Shown here piece by piece: positions 20,894-31,734 of a stretch of 64,000 bases of DNA. The DNA lies in NCBI GenBank assembly GCA_029204225.1, contig CM055092.1:38325800-38389799 (forward strand). The letters are read 5' to 3'. Made by a program: the position numbers and the translations under genes. The notes under the pieces were generated by a model, which saw only the letters and a list, made by a program, of their open reading frames with translations, had not been told where the DNA came from and did no database searches. Each line of letters begins with the position of its first letter. Position 1 is the stretch's first letter. Source of the stretch: Diphasiastrum complanatum. Its lineage: Eukaryota; Streptophyta; Lycopodiopsida; Lycopodiales; Lycopodiaceae.

Positions 20894-21548
20894 TGTGAAA
20901 AATACAGATCCTAAGTGGATCTAAACTCCAAGATCATTGGCTTGAATGCTTGCACTCCAAACTACATAAGCTAGGAATTGGCAACACATTCTATGCTACC
21001 TAGAATGCAAAGAACTTGATCAAAAAGCATTTATCACAAATGGAAACTTCCATAAACATCAAGTGCGGCCCAAAATAGCATTATACAGTCCATAATACAT
21101 CAGCCTACCACTTTTGGAAAGCACCTAAGATCATACACAATAGCTTGAAGACAATACACACAACAATGCTCTCAATGGAGGAAGAAACAATGACAATGAT
21201 CTATTGATCTCAATGAAGCATACAAAAGGTTTCTCCAACCTGTTCTCCACGACTTCTCTACTATTTATGGATGAGGAAGATGACTCTCTCTCCTCTCTCT
21301 AGAAGGTACTTGACCCTAGATATTCCCTATATAGGAAAAATAGCTAAAAATGGCTTATATGACCAAAATACATCAAAATGGTCTCATTTTGAAGGGTATG
21401 AAGTTTGACACTTCATCATACTGAAAAAATACAGTAAATAAAAACATTGTGGCCTGGTTCACACGTGTGAAACTCTAGAACCAAAACTATTTAGAATTTT
21501 AGCCAATTTAGGCCTCAAACTAGCTAGGAAATGTTGACAATTTTCACA
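20894..21548 (-). repeat. 3' LTR of Y
   Basis: 655 bp, TGTGAAAAATACAG to GACAATTTTCACA in plus orientation. On the minus strand its first bases supply the stop codon of the polyprotein. Confidence 0.96.
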
Positions 21549-24500
21549 CTCCCTCTTCAACATTGGATGCTAGTTTCAACATAGTCTTTGAGCACATTCC
21601 AAGATTAGATCTATGCATTAGATATAGGTCCTTTCCCAATGGTTTGGTGAAGATATCAGCCACACACTCCTTTGAAGAGACATGTTGAAGCTCCACCTCT
21701 TTGGCAATGACTTGATCTCTCACAAAATGGTGAGCAATCTCAATGTGCTTGCTCCTTGCATGAAAAACAGGATTGCTTGCCAAGCTTTGGGCTGAAAGGT
21801 TATCACAAAGTATGATTGGAGTCTTCTCTGGTTCCAGCAAGTGAAGATCCAATAACATCCTCTTGATCCAAAGAATCTCCTTGGTGCATGTTGTTAATGC
21901 CTTGTACTCGGCTTCGGTGGAAGATAGAGAGATAGTTGGTTGCTTCTTTGATAGCCATGAGACCACTCCATCTCCAAGATAGATTGCAAAGGCACTTGTT
22001 GACTTCCTATCCATTTGATCACCTGCAAAATCTGAATCTGAAAATCCACAAAGGTTAGGTGTAGTACCTCCATACAAGATGCCAAAATCTCTAGATCCCG
22101 AGATGTATCTAAGTACTCTCTTTCCTAGCTTCCAATGAGCCTCACTAGGATCTTGCATAAATTGACTTAGTTTACCAACCACAAAGCTTAGATCAGGTCT
22201 TGTGATGGTTAACCATATAAGAGATCCTATTAGCTTTCTATAGAGAGTAATGTCCTTGAAGGATCTTTCATTACTTCTTGTAGTTAGCTTTACATTTGAT
22301 TCCATAGGAGTAGAAACAACTTTACAATCTTCCATATGAAACCTTTTTAGAATAGAGTTAACATACTTTTCTTGACATATGAATGTAGATTTAGAAGTTC
22401 TAATAATCTCTATTCCTAAGATATAATGAAGTTTACCAAGATCTTGAATTTCAAACTCTCTTTTGAGTGCCATCTTGATTTCATCTATATCTAGATTGTT
22501 ACCACCACTTAAGATAATGTCATCAACATAGATCAAAAGTAAAGTGATATCATTTTCATTCAATCTAAAGTAGAGAGAATGATCATACTCACTCATAACA
22601 AAGTTTTGAGAAAGTAAGAAGGAATTGAGCTTAGCATACCAACTCCTTGGTGCTTGCTTTAGCCCATACAAACTCTTTTGGAGATAGCACACATGATTAG
22701 GCTCATCATGTGAAACATAGCCCTCGGGTTGCTCCATGTAAATATCTTCTTCAAGATCACCATTCAAGAAGGCATTAGTAACATCCATTTGCCACATATC
22801 CCAATCATAAAGAGTTGCAAGAGAGATTAGGATTCGAATAGTTACCATCTTTGCCACGGGTGCAAAGGTCTCATCATAGTCAATACCATATTCTTGAGCA
22901 TACCCCTTTGCCACCAACCTTGCCTTGTACTTGTTGATTGATCCATCTTGATTTGTCTTGATCTTGAAGATCCACTTACAACCAATTGCCTTCTTGTCCT
23001 TTGGAAGCTTTACCAACCTCCATGTGTTGCTTTTGATGAGTGCTTGATGCTCATGATCCATGGCTTGGATCCATTCCTTCTTTTGAATTGCTTCACCTAC
23101 ACAAGTTGGTTCATCAAAAGAGGTAAGAAAAGCAAAGTTAGAGTTGTCCACCACTTGCTTTCCTTTTTCATCATAGGTTAGCCTTGATGGCTTAACCCTT
23201 TGCCTTTGAGTCTTCCTTGAAGTTTGCTTTGGAGTGGCATCTCCATCTTCATCCAAGACATCTTGCACATCATGATGATTAGTAGGCACATCAACATCAA
23301 CATCAACAACATTGGAAACATTCTCTTCATGAAAGATGACATCCCTACTTATGACAACTTTCTTTGTAGAAGGAATGTACACTTTGTAAGCCTTGCTTAC
23401 TTCACTATAGCCAACAAACACACCCTTCTTTGATGAAGGATCTTCTTTAGTTCTATCATCAAGTGTGATATTGACAAAACATGTACATCCAAAGATCCTA
23501 CAATGCTTGACACTCGGCCTTCTACCATAAAGAACCTCATGAGGAGTTTTACCATCCAAGGAAGCACTTGTCCATCTATTACATAGATAGTTAGCACATG
23601 CTAAAGCTTCCCCCCAAAAAGACTTAGCAAGATTAGCATGTAGTCTCATTGCCTTGGCACATTCACAAAGGGTTCTATTCTTCCTCTCGGCCACTCCATT
23701 CTGTTGTGGAGTCCTAGGACTAGACATCTCCCTCTTAATCCCATGTGCTATACAAAAGTCTTTGAACCTATTTGAGGTGTATTCCCCTCCATTATCAGAT
23801 CTTAAGCATTTGATCTTTGTATTGAATTGGTTTTCCATTTCATTCTTGAACTTGACAAATGCAGCAAACACTTCATCCTTACTTTTAAGAAGATAGATCC
23901 AAGTATACCTACTAAAGTCATCAATGAAAGTTGCATACATCTTTGCCCCACCATTGCTAGTTGTACTAGAAGAATGAATATCAGAATGCACAAGTTGAAA
24001 AGCTTCTTTAGATCTAGAAGTAGATCTAGAATAAGCAAGTCTATGAGATTTGGACAAGGCACAATGTTCACAAACACTATTGTTTGCAACAAGACTTTTA
24101 GGGAGACCAAGAACAAGCTCTTTCTTTGCCATTACCTCCAAAGATTTGAAGTTGGGATGGCCCAACCTCTTGTGCCAAACTTCTTGGTTTGTCAATTGCT
24201 CCCTAGCCATACATCCTTCATGATTAGAGATCACACATGCATCAAGCTTGAAAAGTTTACCATGCCTCCTACCTTGAGCAATCAAGGATCCACATTTACT
24301 TATCAAACATGCATCTCCAATGAACTCCACATCAAGTCCTTTGTCAATCATTTGACTTACACTAAGCAAATTCTTAGTGATTGAAGGAATGTACAAAACA
24401 TTTTCAAGATTTGCTTTCCTATTTGTTGAAAGGGAAATAGGAATAGTGCCTATGCCTTTGATGTCACATTGACCATCATTTGCAGTGTAGATGATGTTAC

Positions 24501-25497
24501 CTTCTCCTTCATAAGACAATAAGGATGTAAAGTATTCCTTATGTCTTGTCATGTGAGATGAGGCTCCACTATCAATCCACCAAGGATCATTATCATCTAT
24601 GTTGGCTAACAAACTTGAAGTCATAACAAGTGATTCACATGTGTTATGTTCTTCCTCATCTATTGTAAGATTTCCTTGCCTCTCTCCTTGCTCTCTTTTC
24701 TTCTTATAACATTCATTTGCAAAATGACCTTTTATCCCACAATAAAAGCACTTGAACTTTGACTTATTGTTCTTAGTAGAAGAGGAAGAGGAAGAGTGAT
24801 CATCATGATCAAAGTTACCACCTTTGGACCATTTCCCTTTGCCTTTACCTTTGCCCTTGAATTTGCCTTTTGTGAAGAAAGCCTCTTCACCTCCACCTTG
24901 CAAGGATGCACCATCAAGCTTTGATTGCAACCTATGTTCTTCAGCCAATAAGATTTCTTGCAAGTCAACCACACTTGGCAAGACTCTTTGAATGGCAAAA
25001 CTTTGCACAAGGTTAGCATGTTCATTTAGCAAACCATTCAACATAACTTGGACTATTTCACCATCTTTTATGTTCTCATCAATGCATGCTAAATCATCAC
25101 TTAGGGACTTAACTCTCAAGATAAATGCATGAGCACTTTCACCCTCTCTTTGCCTACTAGAAAATATTTGTCTCCTTAGGGTCAATACCCTAGATGTGGA
25201 CTTTGATTCAAAGAGCTTCTTTAAGGCATTCCATGCCTCACTTGCACTTTGACACTTTCCAACTTCCTTGAGAAGTTCATTTGTAACATTCATTTTAATG
25301 ATATGAAGAGCCCTTTTGGCCTTCTTATCAAACCTTTGTTGCTCTTGAAGTGTGAGAGGTCTCTCTTCAATTTCTGCAACTATGTCCATGAGTTCATTCA
25401 ACTCAAGTAAGGACTCCATCCTCACTTTCCAAGTAGAGTAGTTTGATGAACTCAACCTTTCACTAGACTCTAGCATGATCCCACCATTGGAAGCCAT
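21544..25497 (-). CDS. copia Gag-Pol polyprotein of Y (1317 aa)
   Basis: Encodes capsid, protease, integrase, RT and RNase H for replication through an RNA intermediate. Gag occupies about residues 1-290 with SNYSTWKVRMESLL near the start, a Lys/Gly-rich stretch (213-227) and a zinc knuckle C250-x2-C253-x4-H258-x4-C263. The protease has DSGASSH (D309). Integrase has H442/H447, C476/C479 and DD35E as D506, D568, E604. RT has [21 protein letters not shown] and YVDD at 990-993. RNase H has DSDFAGD (1154-1160), STEAEY and CDNLSAQ. ATG at 25497 lies about 1.16 kb after the primer site. The final codons run through the polypurine tract, and the TGA lies inside the LTR. No frameshift or stop was found. 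Length is normal for the family. Confidence 0.97.
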   Translation of the reverse strand: MASNGGIMLESSERLSSSNYSTWKVRMESLLELNELMDIVAEIEERPLTLQEQQRFDKKAKRALHIIKMNVTNELLKEVGKCQSASEAWNALKKLFESKSTSRVLTLRRQIFSSRQREGESAHAFILRVKSLSDDLACIDENIKDGEIVQVMLNGLLNEHANLVQSFAIQRVLPSVVDLQEILLAEEHRLQSKLDGASLQGGGEEAFFTKGKFKGKGKGKGKWSKGGNFDHDDHSSSSSSTKNNKSKFKCFYCGIKGHFANECYKKKREQGERQGNLTIDEEEHNTCESLVMTSSLLANIDDNDPWWIDSGASSHMTRHKEYFTSLLSYEGEGNIIYTANDGQCDIKGIGTIPISLSTNRKANLENVLYIPSITKNLLSVSQMIDKGLDVEFIGDACLISKCGSLIAQGRRHGKLFKLDACVISNHEGCMAREQLTNQEVWHKRLGHPNFKSLEVMAKKELVLGLPKSLVANNSVCEHCALSKSHRLAYSRSTSRSKEAFQLVHSDIHSSSTTSNGGAKMYATFIDDFSRYTWIYLLKSKDEVFAAFVKFKNEMENQFNTKIKCLRSDNGGEYTSNRFKDFCIAHGIKREMSSPRTPQQNGVAERKNRTLCECAKAMRLHANLAKSFWGEALACANYLCNRWTSASLDGKTPHEVLYGRRPSVKHCRIFGCTCFVNITLDDRTKEDPSSKKGVFVGYSEVSKAYKVYIPSTKKVVISRDVIFHEENVSNVVDVDVDVPTNHHDVQDVLDEDGDATPKQTSRKTQRQRVKPSRLTYDEKGKQVVDNSNFAFLTSFDEPTCVGEAIQKKEWIQAMDHEHQALIKSNTWRLVKLPKDKKAIGCKWIFKIKTNQDGSINKYKARLVAKGYAQEYGIDYDETFAPVAKMVTIRILISLATLYDWDMWQMDVTNAFLNGDLEEDIYMEQPEGYVSHDEPNHVCYLQKSLYGLKQAPRSWYAKLNSFLLSQNFVMSEYDHSLYFRLNENDITLLLIYVDDIILSGGNNLDIDEIKMALKREFEIQDLGKLHYILGIEIIRTSKSTFICQEKYVNSILKRFHMEDCKVVSTPMESNVKLTTRSNERSFKDITLYRKLIGSLIWLTITRPDLSFVVGKLSQFMQDPSEAHWKLGKRVLRYISGSRDFGILYGGTTPNLCGFSDSDFAGDQMDRKSTSAFAIYLGDGVVSWLSKKQPTISLSSTEAEYKALTTCTKEILWIKRMLLDLHLLEPEKTPIILCDNLSAQSLASNPVFHARSKHIEIAHHFVRDQVIAKEVELQHVSSKECVADIFTKPLGKDLYLMHRSNLGMCSKTMLKLASNVEEGV
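21549..21560 (-). promoter_or_regulatory. polypurine tract of Y
   Basis: GAAGAGGGAG on the minus strand, next to the 3' LTR and encoding the Glu-Glu-Gly end of the polyprotein. Confidence 0.85.
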
Positions 25498-26657
25498 GAT
25501 TCTAATGTTTCTTCAACTTTTAGGTTCTGTCCTAAAGCACTTAGCACTCACTTTTCTCTCAACAAATGATAGATAAAGAGATCTATGAAGATTTAGGACC
25601 CTAAAACACTTCTATCTTGAACCTAGATGGTTTCCAAGCATAGAAAGGAAGATTGAAACACATGCAACACTTTGCACACACTAAGAATGGATTACAAAAT
25701 CAAACCAACCTGAACACACTCTTGCTTAAGCTCTCAAACTTTCCAGCAAGTGACCAAATCAAGTTATGGTGTGAAGAGTTACTTGCATTCTTAGAAAATA
25801 CCCAAAACTAGGATGCCAAGATTACCTAGTAATGAACAAACTTGATCAACATATGATCAACACACTAAGATATTGATTCAACCTGTAAAACCACATGTAA
25901 ACCACACTTCTAAAAGTTTATAAACTCCAGCAAGTGATAAATACAAGATTTAGAGGTGAATGAATGAGCACACTTAGTGAATCACAAGACTAGCTTCACT
26001 ATCTTGTCAAATCTTGGTGTTTAGATGTAGATCTAAGATCACTTCACATGAGAATGTTCCTCAACCTGTTAAGAACCTGAAAACACACTTGCATAATGGT
26101 TAACACCTTCCAGCAAATGCTCCAATCAAATTACATAAGGAGAGTTACTTACATGCTCAACAAAGTACACCAAAATTTATGCCAAAATTGATGACAATCT
26201 TTACAATATGCTCTTCACAATGGAGCTTACAATATGTTCACCCAAAAAAGGGGATCTTTCATCCAAATGGGAGCTTTGCTCAGCCTTTAGGAGAATTACA
26301 ACTCACTCAAAAGAGCATTTGTCATCCACTTAAGGAGAAGTTTCATCCACTTAAGGAGAGTGTTCATCCAAGAATGGAGATTGTCAACAATAGGATTGAA
26401 AAGAACATTGTTAGTATTGAATATGCACAAGCCTCACAATCACAAATGATTAGGTGTTATGATCTGATCCAAAATAGTTTCTTTTCAGCCTCTGATCTTC
26501 AATAGACCTGAAATATGCTTTTGATCCACAAGTTCAACTCACAAAACAAAGGTTAGTAAGATTTGATCAACAAAGCAATGCAAAATCATGCTAGAACTTG
26601 ATCAAACATCCAAATATCACCAAAAATGGAATACTTACTGTAAATAGAAGCCAACCA
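25498..26657 (-). other. leader of Y between primer site and Gag start
   Basis: About 1.16 kb without a convincing coding frame in the sense direction. A short tandem motif CATCCACTTAAGGAGA recurs near 26318-26365. Confidence 0.6.
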
Positions 26658-26669
26658 GCTCTGATACCA
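26658..26669 (-). promoter_or_regulatory. copia primer-binding site (Y)
   Basis: Reverse complement reads TGGTATCAGAGC, directly adjoining the 5' LTR at 26670. Confidence 0.92.
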
Positions 26670-27325
26670 TGTGAAAAATACAGATCCTAAGTGGATCTAA
26701 ACTCCAAGATCATTGGCTTGAATGCTTGCACTCCAAACTACATAAGCTAGGAATTGGCAACACATTCTATGCTACCTAGAATGCAAAGAACTTGATCAAA
26801 AAGCATTTATCACAAATGGAAACTTCCATAAACATCAAGTGCGGCCCAAAATAGCATTATACAGTCCATAATACATCAGCCTACCACTTTTGGAAAGCAC
26901 CTAAGATCATACACAATAGCTTGAAGACAATACACACAACAATGCTCTCAATGGAGGAAGAAACAATGACAATGATCTATTGATCTCAATGAAGCATACA
27001 AAAGGTTTCTCCAACCTGTTCTCCACGACTTCCCTACTATTTATGGATGAGGAAGATGACTCTCTCTCCTCTCTCTAGAAGGTACTTGACCCTAGATATT
27101 CCCTATATAGGAAAAATAGCTAAAAATGGCTTATATGACCAAAATACATCAAAATGGTCTCATTTTGAAGGGTATGAAGTTTGACACTTCATCATACTGA
27201 AAAAATACAGTAAATAAAAACATTGTGGCCTGGTTCACACGTGTGAAACTCCAGAACCAAAACTATTTACAATTTTAGCCAATTTAGGACCTCAAACTAG
27301 CTAGGAAATGTTGACAATTTTCACA
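26670..27325 (-). repeat. 5' LTR of Y
   Basis: 656 bp, nearly identical to 20894-21548. It includes the palindrome TTCACACGTGTGAA at 27234-27247. Confidence 0.96.
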
Positions 27326-27330
27326 TCAAC

Positions 27331-27612
27331 CATATTTCTTGAGTTTCTTTTTGGAATCATAACTTGAGAAGATATCTCCTCCTCAATCCTTGGCACACTT
27401 GAACCTTGAGATGATTCTTTAAGATCCTCTTCATCGTGCTCCTTCTTGATGGAAATCCGAGACCTCCATGTCTCATAATGATCACAACAACTATGACCAC
27501 ACAATATGCACTTCCTATGGTTATCAAAATTACTTATGCTAGAAACATAAGTCCAAAAATCACCACAACTTGGCATGATTTTTCTAATATTCAAATCAAA
27601 AGGCATTTTCAT
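27331..27612 (-). pseudogene. X internal frame B
   Basis: A frame of about 94 codons before it runs into Y, with a Cys-rich KCILCGHSCCDHYETW segment and an acidic stretch (EEDLKESSQGSSVPRIEEE). Not recognised as a standard copia domain. It may be linker plus captured sequence. In the pre-insertion sequence it would have continued into 20893. Confidence 0.4.
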
Positions 27613-27626
27613 CTCAATAAGGCTAA

Positions 27627-28040
27627 CTACTTACAGTTTTCATCTTTATGAATGAACTCATCATTCATGATCTTATTGAAACCAAAAGATCCTACATTAT
27701 GAAGATATTTCCATTTCCTTGACTTCATAACTAATGTAAGCTTACAAGGAAAACATATTTTGCTATCTTTTAAGGCATCACACTCAACTAGTATTGCCTT
27801 AATCCACCTTTGAGATACAAAAATCTCTTCAAAGCAAAATGGTTCTTCATAAGTTGACATGAGAGCATAAATCAAACTATTTTCATTTTGTGATTGCTCC
27901 TTATTCTTGATTGATTTCTCTTGGATAATAACAATAAGTTTGAACTTGTCCAAAGTTCCAAGCAAAATACTTTCCAAAGACATAAAATAAATCCAAGTTA
28001 CTTTCATGAAAGTGACATCTATCTTTGCATCTTGAACCAA
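27627..28040 (-). pseudogene. X internal frame A: integrase and pre-RT linker scraps
   Basis: DAKIDVTFMKVTWIYFMSLE matches the integrase core pattern (AKMYATFIDDFSRYTWIYLL in Y) with the IDDFSR part deleted. Further on, ALMSTYEEPFCFEEIFVSQR followed by WIKAIL matches the pre-RT linker, the same domain that begins frame C at 20882. No catalytic residues are retained. Confidence 0.6.
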
Positions 28041-28429
28041 AAATGAAAAATTTCAAAAGATTTGACATGTGTTGTGATGGACTCTTGAAGACAAATCTTG
28101 CAAGTCCTGGTGAGACTCCAAGCCTCATTCACCTTTCCACAAAGGAAACATCTTTCCTTGGACCTGTCCTTCTTGTATTTGCATTTTAAACTTGAAGCTC
28201 CATCCTTCACCTCGGCCCTCTTGCTTTGGTTCTCCTTGGATGGACTGGTCTTCTTTTTGTAGCATCTTGAGAAAAAATATCCTCCCTTGCCACAAAGGTT
28301 GCACTCAAGATCCTTTCTTTCCTTCAATAGGATGCCACAAATTGATGCCATGTGAATAAAAACATATGATATGATTCTACAAATGTAATTTGTGACTTTC
28401 AAGAGACTAGATTTGAACATCTTCAACAA
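28019..28429 (-). pseudogene. X gag remnant with altered zinc knuckle
   Basis: LECNLCGKGGYFFSRCYKKK is a CCHC knuckle with Tyr in place of His. A second Cys pair follows (CFLCGKVNEAW). The upstream part of gag is not recognisable. It overlaps frame A by about 20 bp. Confidence 0.65.
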
Positions 28430-29987
28430 TCTAGAAGGATCTACAAAAGATCTAGCTCACAAACCTAAGAATCAATCTTCACAGTAATGACTAGTCACTT
28501 GGAAACTTTGCTTTGATCACTAAGACAAAAGAACACAATATTTGAATCAAATCACAAAAGAAATTAGATCCAATCTCCTATTGGACTCATCAAATACCAA
28601 GGACTCTTTCTTTTGAAAATTGAAATGGATATGAAAAGATTTGACACCTAGATTTTCTTTTTCACTTGACTAGTTCTCTCAACACTTGATATTCTTGAAC
28701 AAAAGATGGGTTTTGTTTCAAACACATGAAAACCAAACTCAATCACTTCTTTTGGACTCACTCTTGACCCAAATAATCTCACTCTTGAGATTTAGAATGA
28801 ATTTGATTCGATTTGAAAACAAACTATACCACCAATTTTTCACAAAGCTTAAAAATTTAGACAACTAGAGATTCACAAAGATCTCAACCATGTATGAATA
28901 CTCAAATATGGACTCCTCCTCATTCTAGACATCCAATGGGATCACAAATTGACCCTCACACTCTCACAAAGAAAGTTGAATAGAACTAATTTGAGTTTCA
29001 TACATTCTATGTGAATTTTTGCTCAACAAATTGAATTCAATCACTCCTATTGGATTCCACCAATTACTCTACTTTTTAAGACTTATAATGAAATTCAAAA
29101 TCAAAAGTTGTGATTTTTCTCACTAAGATATTGTGCTTCAAAGAGCTAATGCCACTTAGAAAGATTTGATCACTTAGGAAAAGACAAACTCTTCACCAAT
29201 AACAACACAAAATGAGCTTCTAGATCTTGCCCTCTACAAAGGAAGGAACTCTTAGAAAATTGGATCTCTCTCTACACATTTGCCATAGACACCTTAATGA
29301 CTCTTTTCAAACCTTACAATCACTCAAACAAATTGAGTAGGGTTGAACAATGTGACTTGGATCTCAATCTCTTTTCTAGAACTCTCAATTTAAGCCAATC
29401 TATGTCAAATTCTACAAAAGAATTGCATAGATGCTCTATATGCACTAGAAACTCTCAAAGGTTTCACTTGGAGGACAGATCCAAGGATTTTTCATAGCAA
29501 ATTGATGCTTCTAAACTTGACCCTATCACTCTTGAACAAATCTAGAGTGATGGTACAATGGATTTTATCTTCTCACCTTGCATATCACTCCTTAATCTAT
29601 GAATTTTGGCAAAATCTCTCTCAACTTCAACATGCACTCAAAAAATTAGAGAAAATCATTTAATGCTCCTAATTCAAGCTTCAATATACAAGAACTAATC
29701 AAGGGATCTCTATAGAAAATGCTTGATTTTGCACTAAAAATCTCTCAAATTGGGTGTGTGAGTTAAATTCTACAAATTTTTGAAATTTCTCAGTCAAAAT
29801 TGGAGCTGTATGGCCTCACACGTGTGAAAAGGGTTCCTATAGCCCACAACAAGATCTGGACCAAAAATTTTGAGGATAGCTATCAAATCCAACTCGCTAC
29901 ACAAAATTTGACTAGTTTCCAAAAAACTGCTAATTTTGGCTTTGATTGGGATTAACCCTATCAATTTAAAAAAAACCTCTTGTACTA
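28430..29987 (-). other. leader and lost gag start of X
   Basis: About 1.5 kb of A/T-rich sequence with no convincing frame. A CACACGTGTG palindrome lies at 29817-29826 near the primer site. Confidence 0.5.
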
Positions 29988-30000
29988 GGCTCTGATACCA
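29988..30000 (-). promoter_or_regulatory. copia primer-binding site (X)
   Basis: Reverse complement TGGTATCAGAGCC directly adjoins the LTR starting at 30001. Confidence 0.93.
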
Positions 30001-30830
30001 TGTGGAAAAAGTACAAAAAAGACCAAGAGTGGATCCTAATCTGATCCTCAAGAGGGATTGGTTGTCAGATTACTTGATCTATCAATCTACTTCAGATTAA
30101 GATCAATCTAGACCAATTCTAGACACAAAATCCTAACAAGAACAATCATTAATTGAAGGTAAGTGTACTTTATGGTTTCCCACATGTGAAACCCTGTCTG
30201 AGTACAGACTCCAACCTGAAAATCAAGTACACATTGATAGCACCTCAAAACAATCAAAACAAATGTAGACAAATGGAGAGAATCACTCAAAATTGCTTCC
30301 AAAACCAAGATTGGTGTCTCACATTGATTATGGCCAAATGTGGCTCTATATATACAATAAGTGGGAGCTCGTGGTACTGATCATCCCTCTGATCCCACAT
30401 GTGTGAAGGTGCTTTGTCATATGATGATTCATCATGCAAAACTGACACTTGGACAAAACCTTCTATTTTGAGCACTTTTGGTCCATTTTCCTTCTATATG
30501 GAGATCTACTTGGAAATCTTCTAGAAGTCAAAATTCGCCTACTTCAGCTTATTCCACACATGTGAGCTGTCCTCTACACGTGATATGACACCTAACCAAA
30601 GGATGTGGCTCATGCAATCAATAGATTGATGCCATGTGTCATATGTCTAGAAAACTAGTTTTTGGCCTTTTTAGCCACTAGAACTTGAATTAAATCATAT
30701 GTACAACCTATATGATTATGGTACATGACAAGTACATTATTGTCACACGTGAGAACAGGCTCCACACATGTGTGTTTATCTATATACAAGATTTTTGGCC
30801 TCTACCAATCTTATTTTTGCATTTTTCACA
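30001..30830 (-). repeat. 5' LTR of X (830 bp, short form)
   Basis: Shorter than the 3' LTR because TATATACAAGATTTTTGG replaces a 285-bp block. The part 30743-30805 recurs almost exactly in the LTR of the unrelated element V1 (49912-49974). Confidence 0.92.
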
Positions 30831-30835
30831 TTGCA

Positions 30836-31612
30836 TCTCTCGCAGGTCTTCTTGTCTGTATCTTGTCGTTTTGACCTCCCTTTGGTCTTCCAGTTGCTCT
30901 TGCTGGTCCCCTCTGCTTGCTGGTCACAATCCTGCCTTTGATTCGACTCCCTCTTAGGGTTGAATTGTTTCTTGGATTTTTCTCTGTTGTCGTAGAGGGC
31001 CTGGTCAGAACCATCTTTGTGATCAAGACGTTTTCTGGCCTCGACTTCTTCTCGAATCTCGACAATTGCCTTTTCGAGGTTCATGGCGAGATTTCTTCCG
31101 AGCAGGGTTCGTGTCGTCTGGAAAGATTTGGGTAAGGCTCTCAACAAGTACGTGAGCTGCTTCTCAGTTGATACAACATTCTCTACTCCAGAGTTATGTA
31201 GTGACAGAAACAAATCCTTCATCTTTCTTACGAAAGAGGTGAGGCCTTTTCCATCCCACTGCAAATTCGTCAGTTGATCTTCCAGCATCATGATCTGACG
31301 TCTTGATTTTCGTCTGAAATATGGTCAGTAATGCATCCCACATCTCCTTAGCTTTGGAGAGTGTAGTCAGGTCAAGTGTGAGACTATCTTCGATGGAAGA
31401 TGATAGCAAGGCTACTGCCTTGTTATTTTTCTCCCTCCATTCACGTAGCTCCTTGCCTGTTGTCGTAGTATTTCTTCTGTGTCATCCACCCAGGGGAAGA
31501 GTCCTTCGCCCTTGAGTATCAAAGATGTCTTAAATTTCCAAGCTAGAAAGTTAGATCCTGAAGAATCAAGTATAGTGCAGATCTTGCTCTGCATAATGCT
31601 GATTGAAGCCAT
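30836..31612 (-). pseudogene. copia element Z1 gag, proximal piece
   Basis: Starts MASISIMQSKICTILD at 31612, with SNFLAWKFKTSLILKGEGLF and PWVDD, followed by frame changes to SIEDSLTLDLTTLSKAKEMW (31400-31270) and then MMLEDQLTNLQWDGKGLTSF and YLLRALPKSFQTTRTLLG (31290 down). It ends at TCERCN, where X inserted, and continues at 18952. This is a standard copia Gag (UBN2-type) with two frameshifts. Confidence 0.9.
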
Positions 31613-31717
31613 TGTTTCTTGGAGTCTGTTTCCTCATTGATGGTTGTTCGTCTGAATGTTTGGCCTCCTGGATCTGCTAGCTTCTTGGCTATGTCAAAAT
31701 ATGACAATAAGTAGGTA

Positions 31718-31730
31718 GGCTCTGATACCA
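31718..31730 (-). promoter_or_regulatory. copia primer-binding site (Z1)
   Basis: Reverse complement TGGTATCAGAGCC, four bases from the LTR end at 31735. Confidence 0.92.
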
Positions 31731-31734
31731 CTTA

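Larger units (their letters stand above)
20894..27325 (-). mobile_element. intact Ty1/copia element Y
   Basis: A complete 6,432-bp copia element with LTRs of 655 and 656 bp (3 substitutions and 1 indel by eye), a tRNA-Met primer site, a polypurine tract, one uninterrupted Gag-Pol frame and a perfect TSD TCAAC (20889-20893 and 27326-27330). It is inserted in X. The high LTR identity and open frame indicate recent insertion and possible autonomy. Confidence 0.96.
18958..30830 (-). mobile_element. LTR element X (nonautonomous copia-type), interrupted by Y
   Basis: LTRs at 18958-20054 (3') and 30001-30830 (5') begin TGTGGAAAAAG and end TTTTTCACA. The tRNA-Met primer site lies at 29988-30000 (reverse) and the polypurine tract (reverse CTCCTCCTC) at 20055-20063. 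A perfect TSD TTGCA flanks it (18953-18957 and 30831-30835), and it splits the gag zinc-knuckle region of Z1. Without the 6.4-kb Y insertion X is about 5.4 kb. It has remnants of gag and integrase but no RT or RNase H, so it would have needed proteins in trans. Confidence 0.92.

Noticed and set aside
26179-26505. 108-codon plus-strand frame in the Y leader
   Set aside because: Antisense to the element and driven by a small tandem repeat; no domain.
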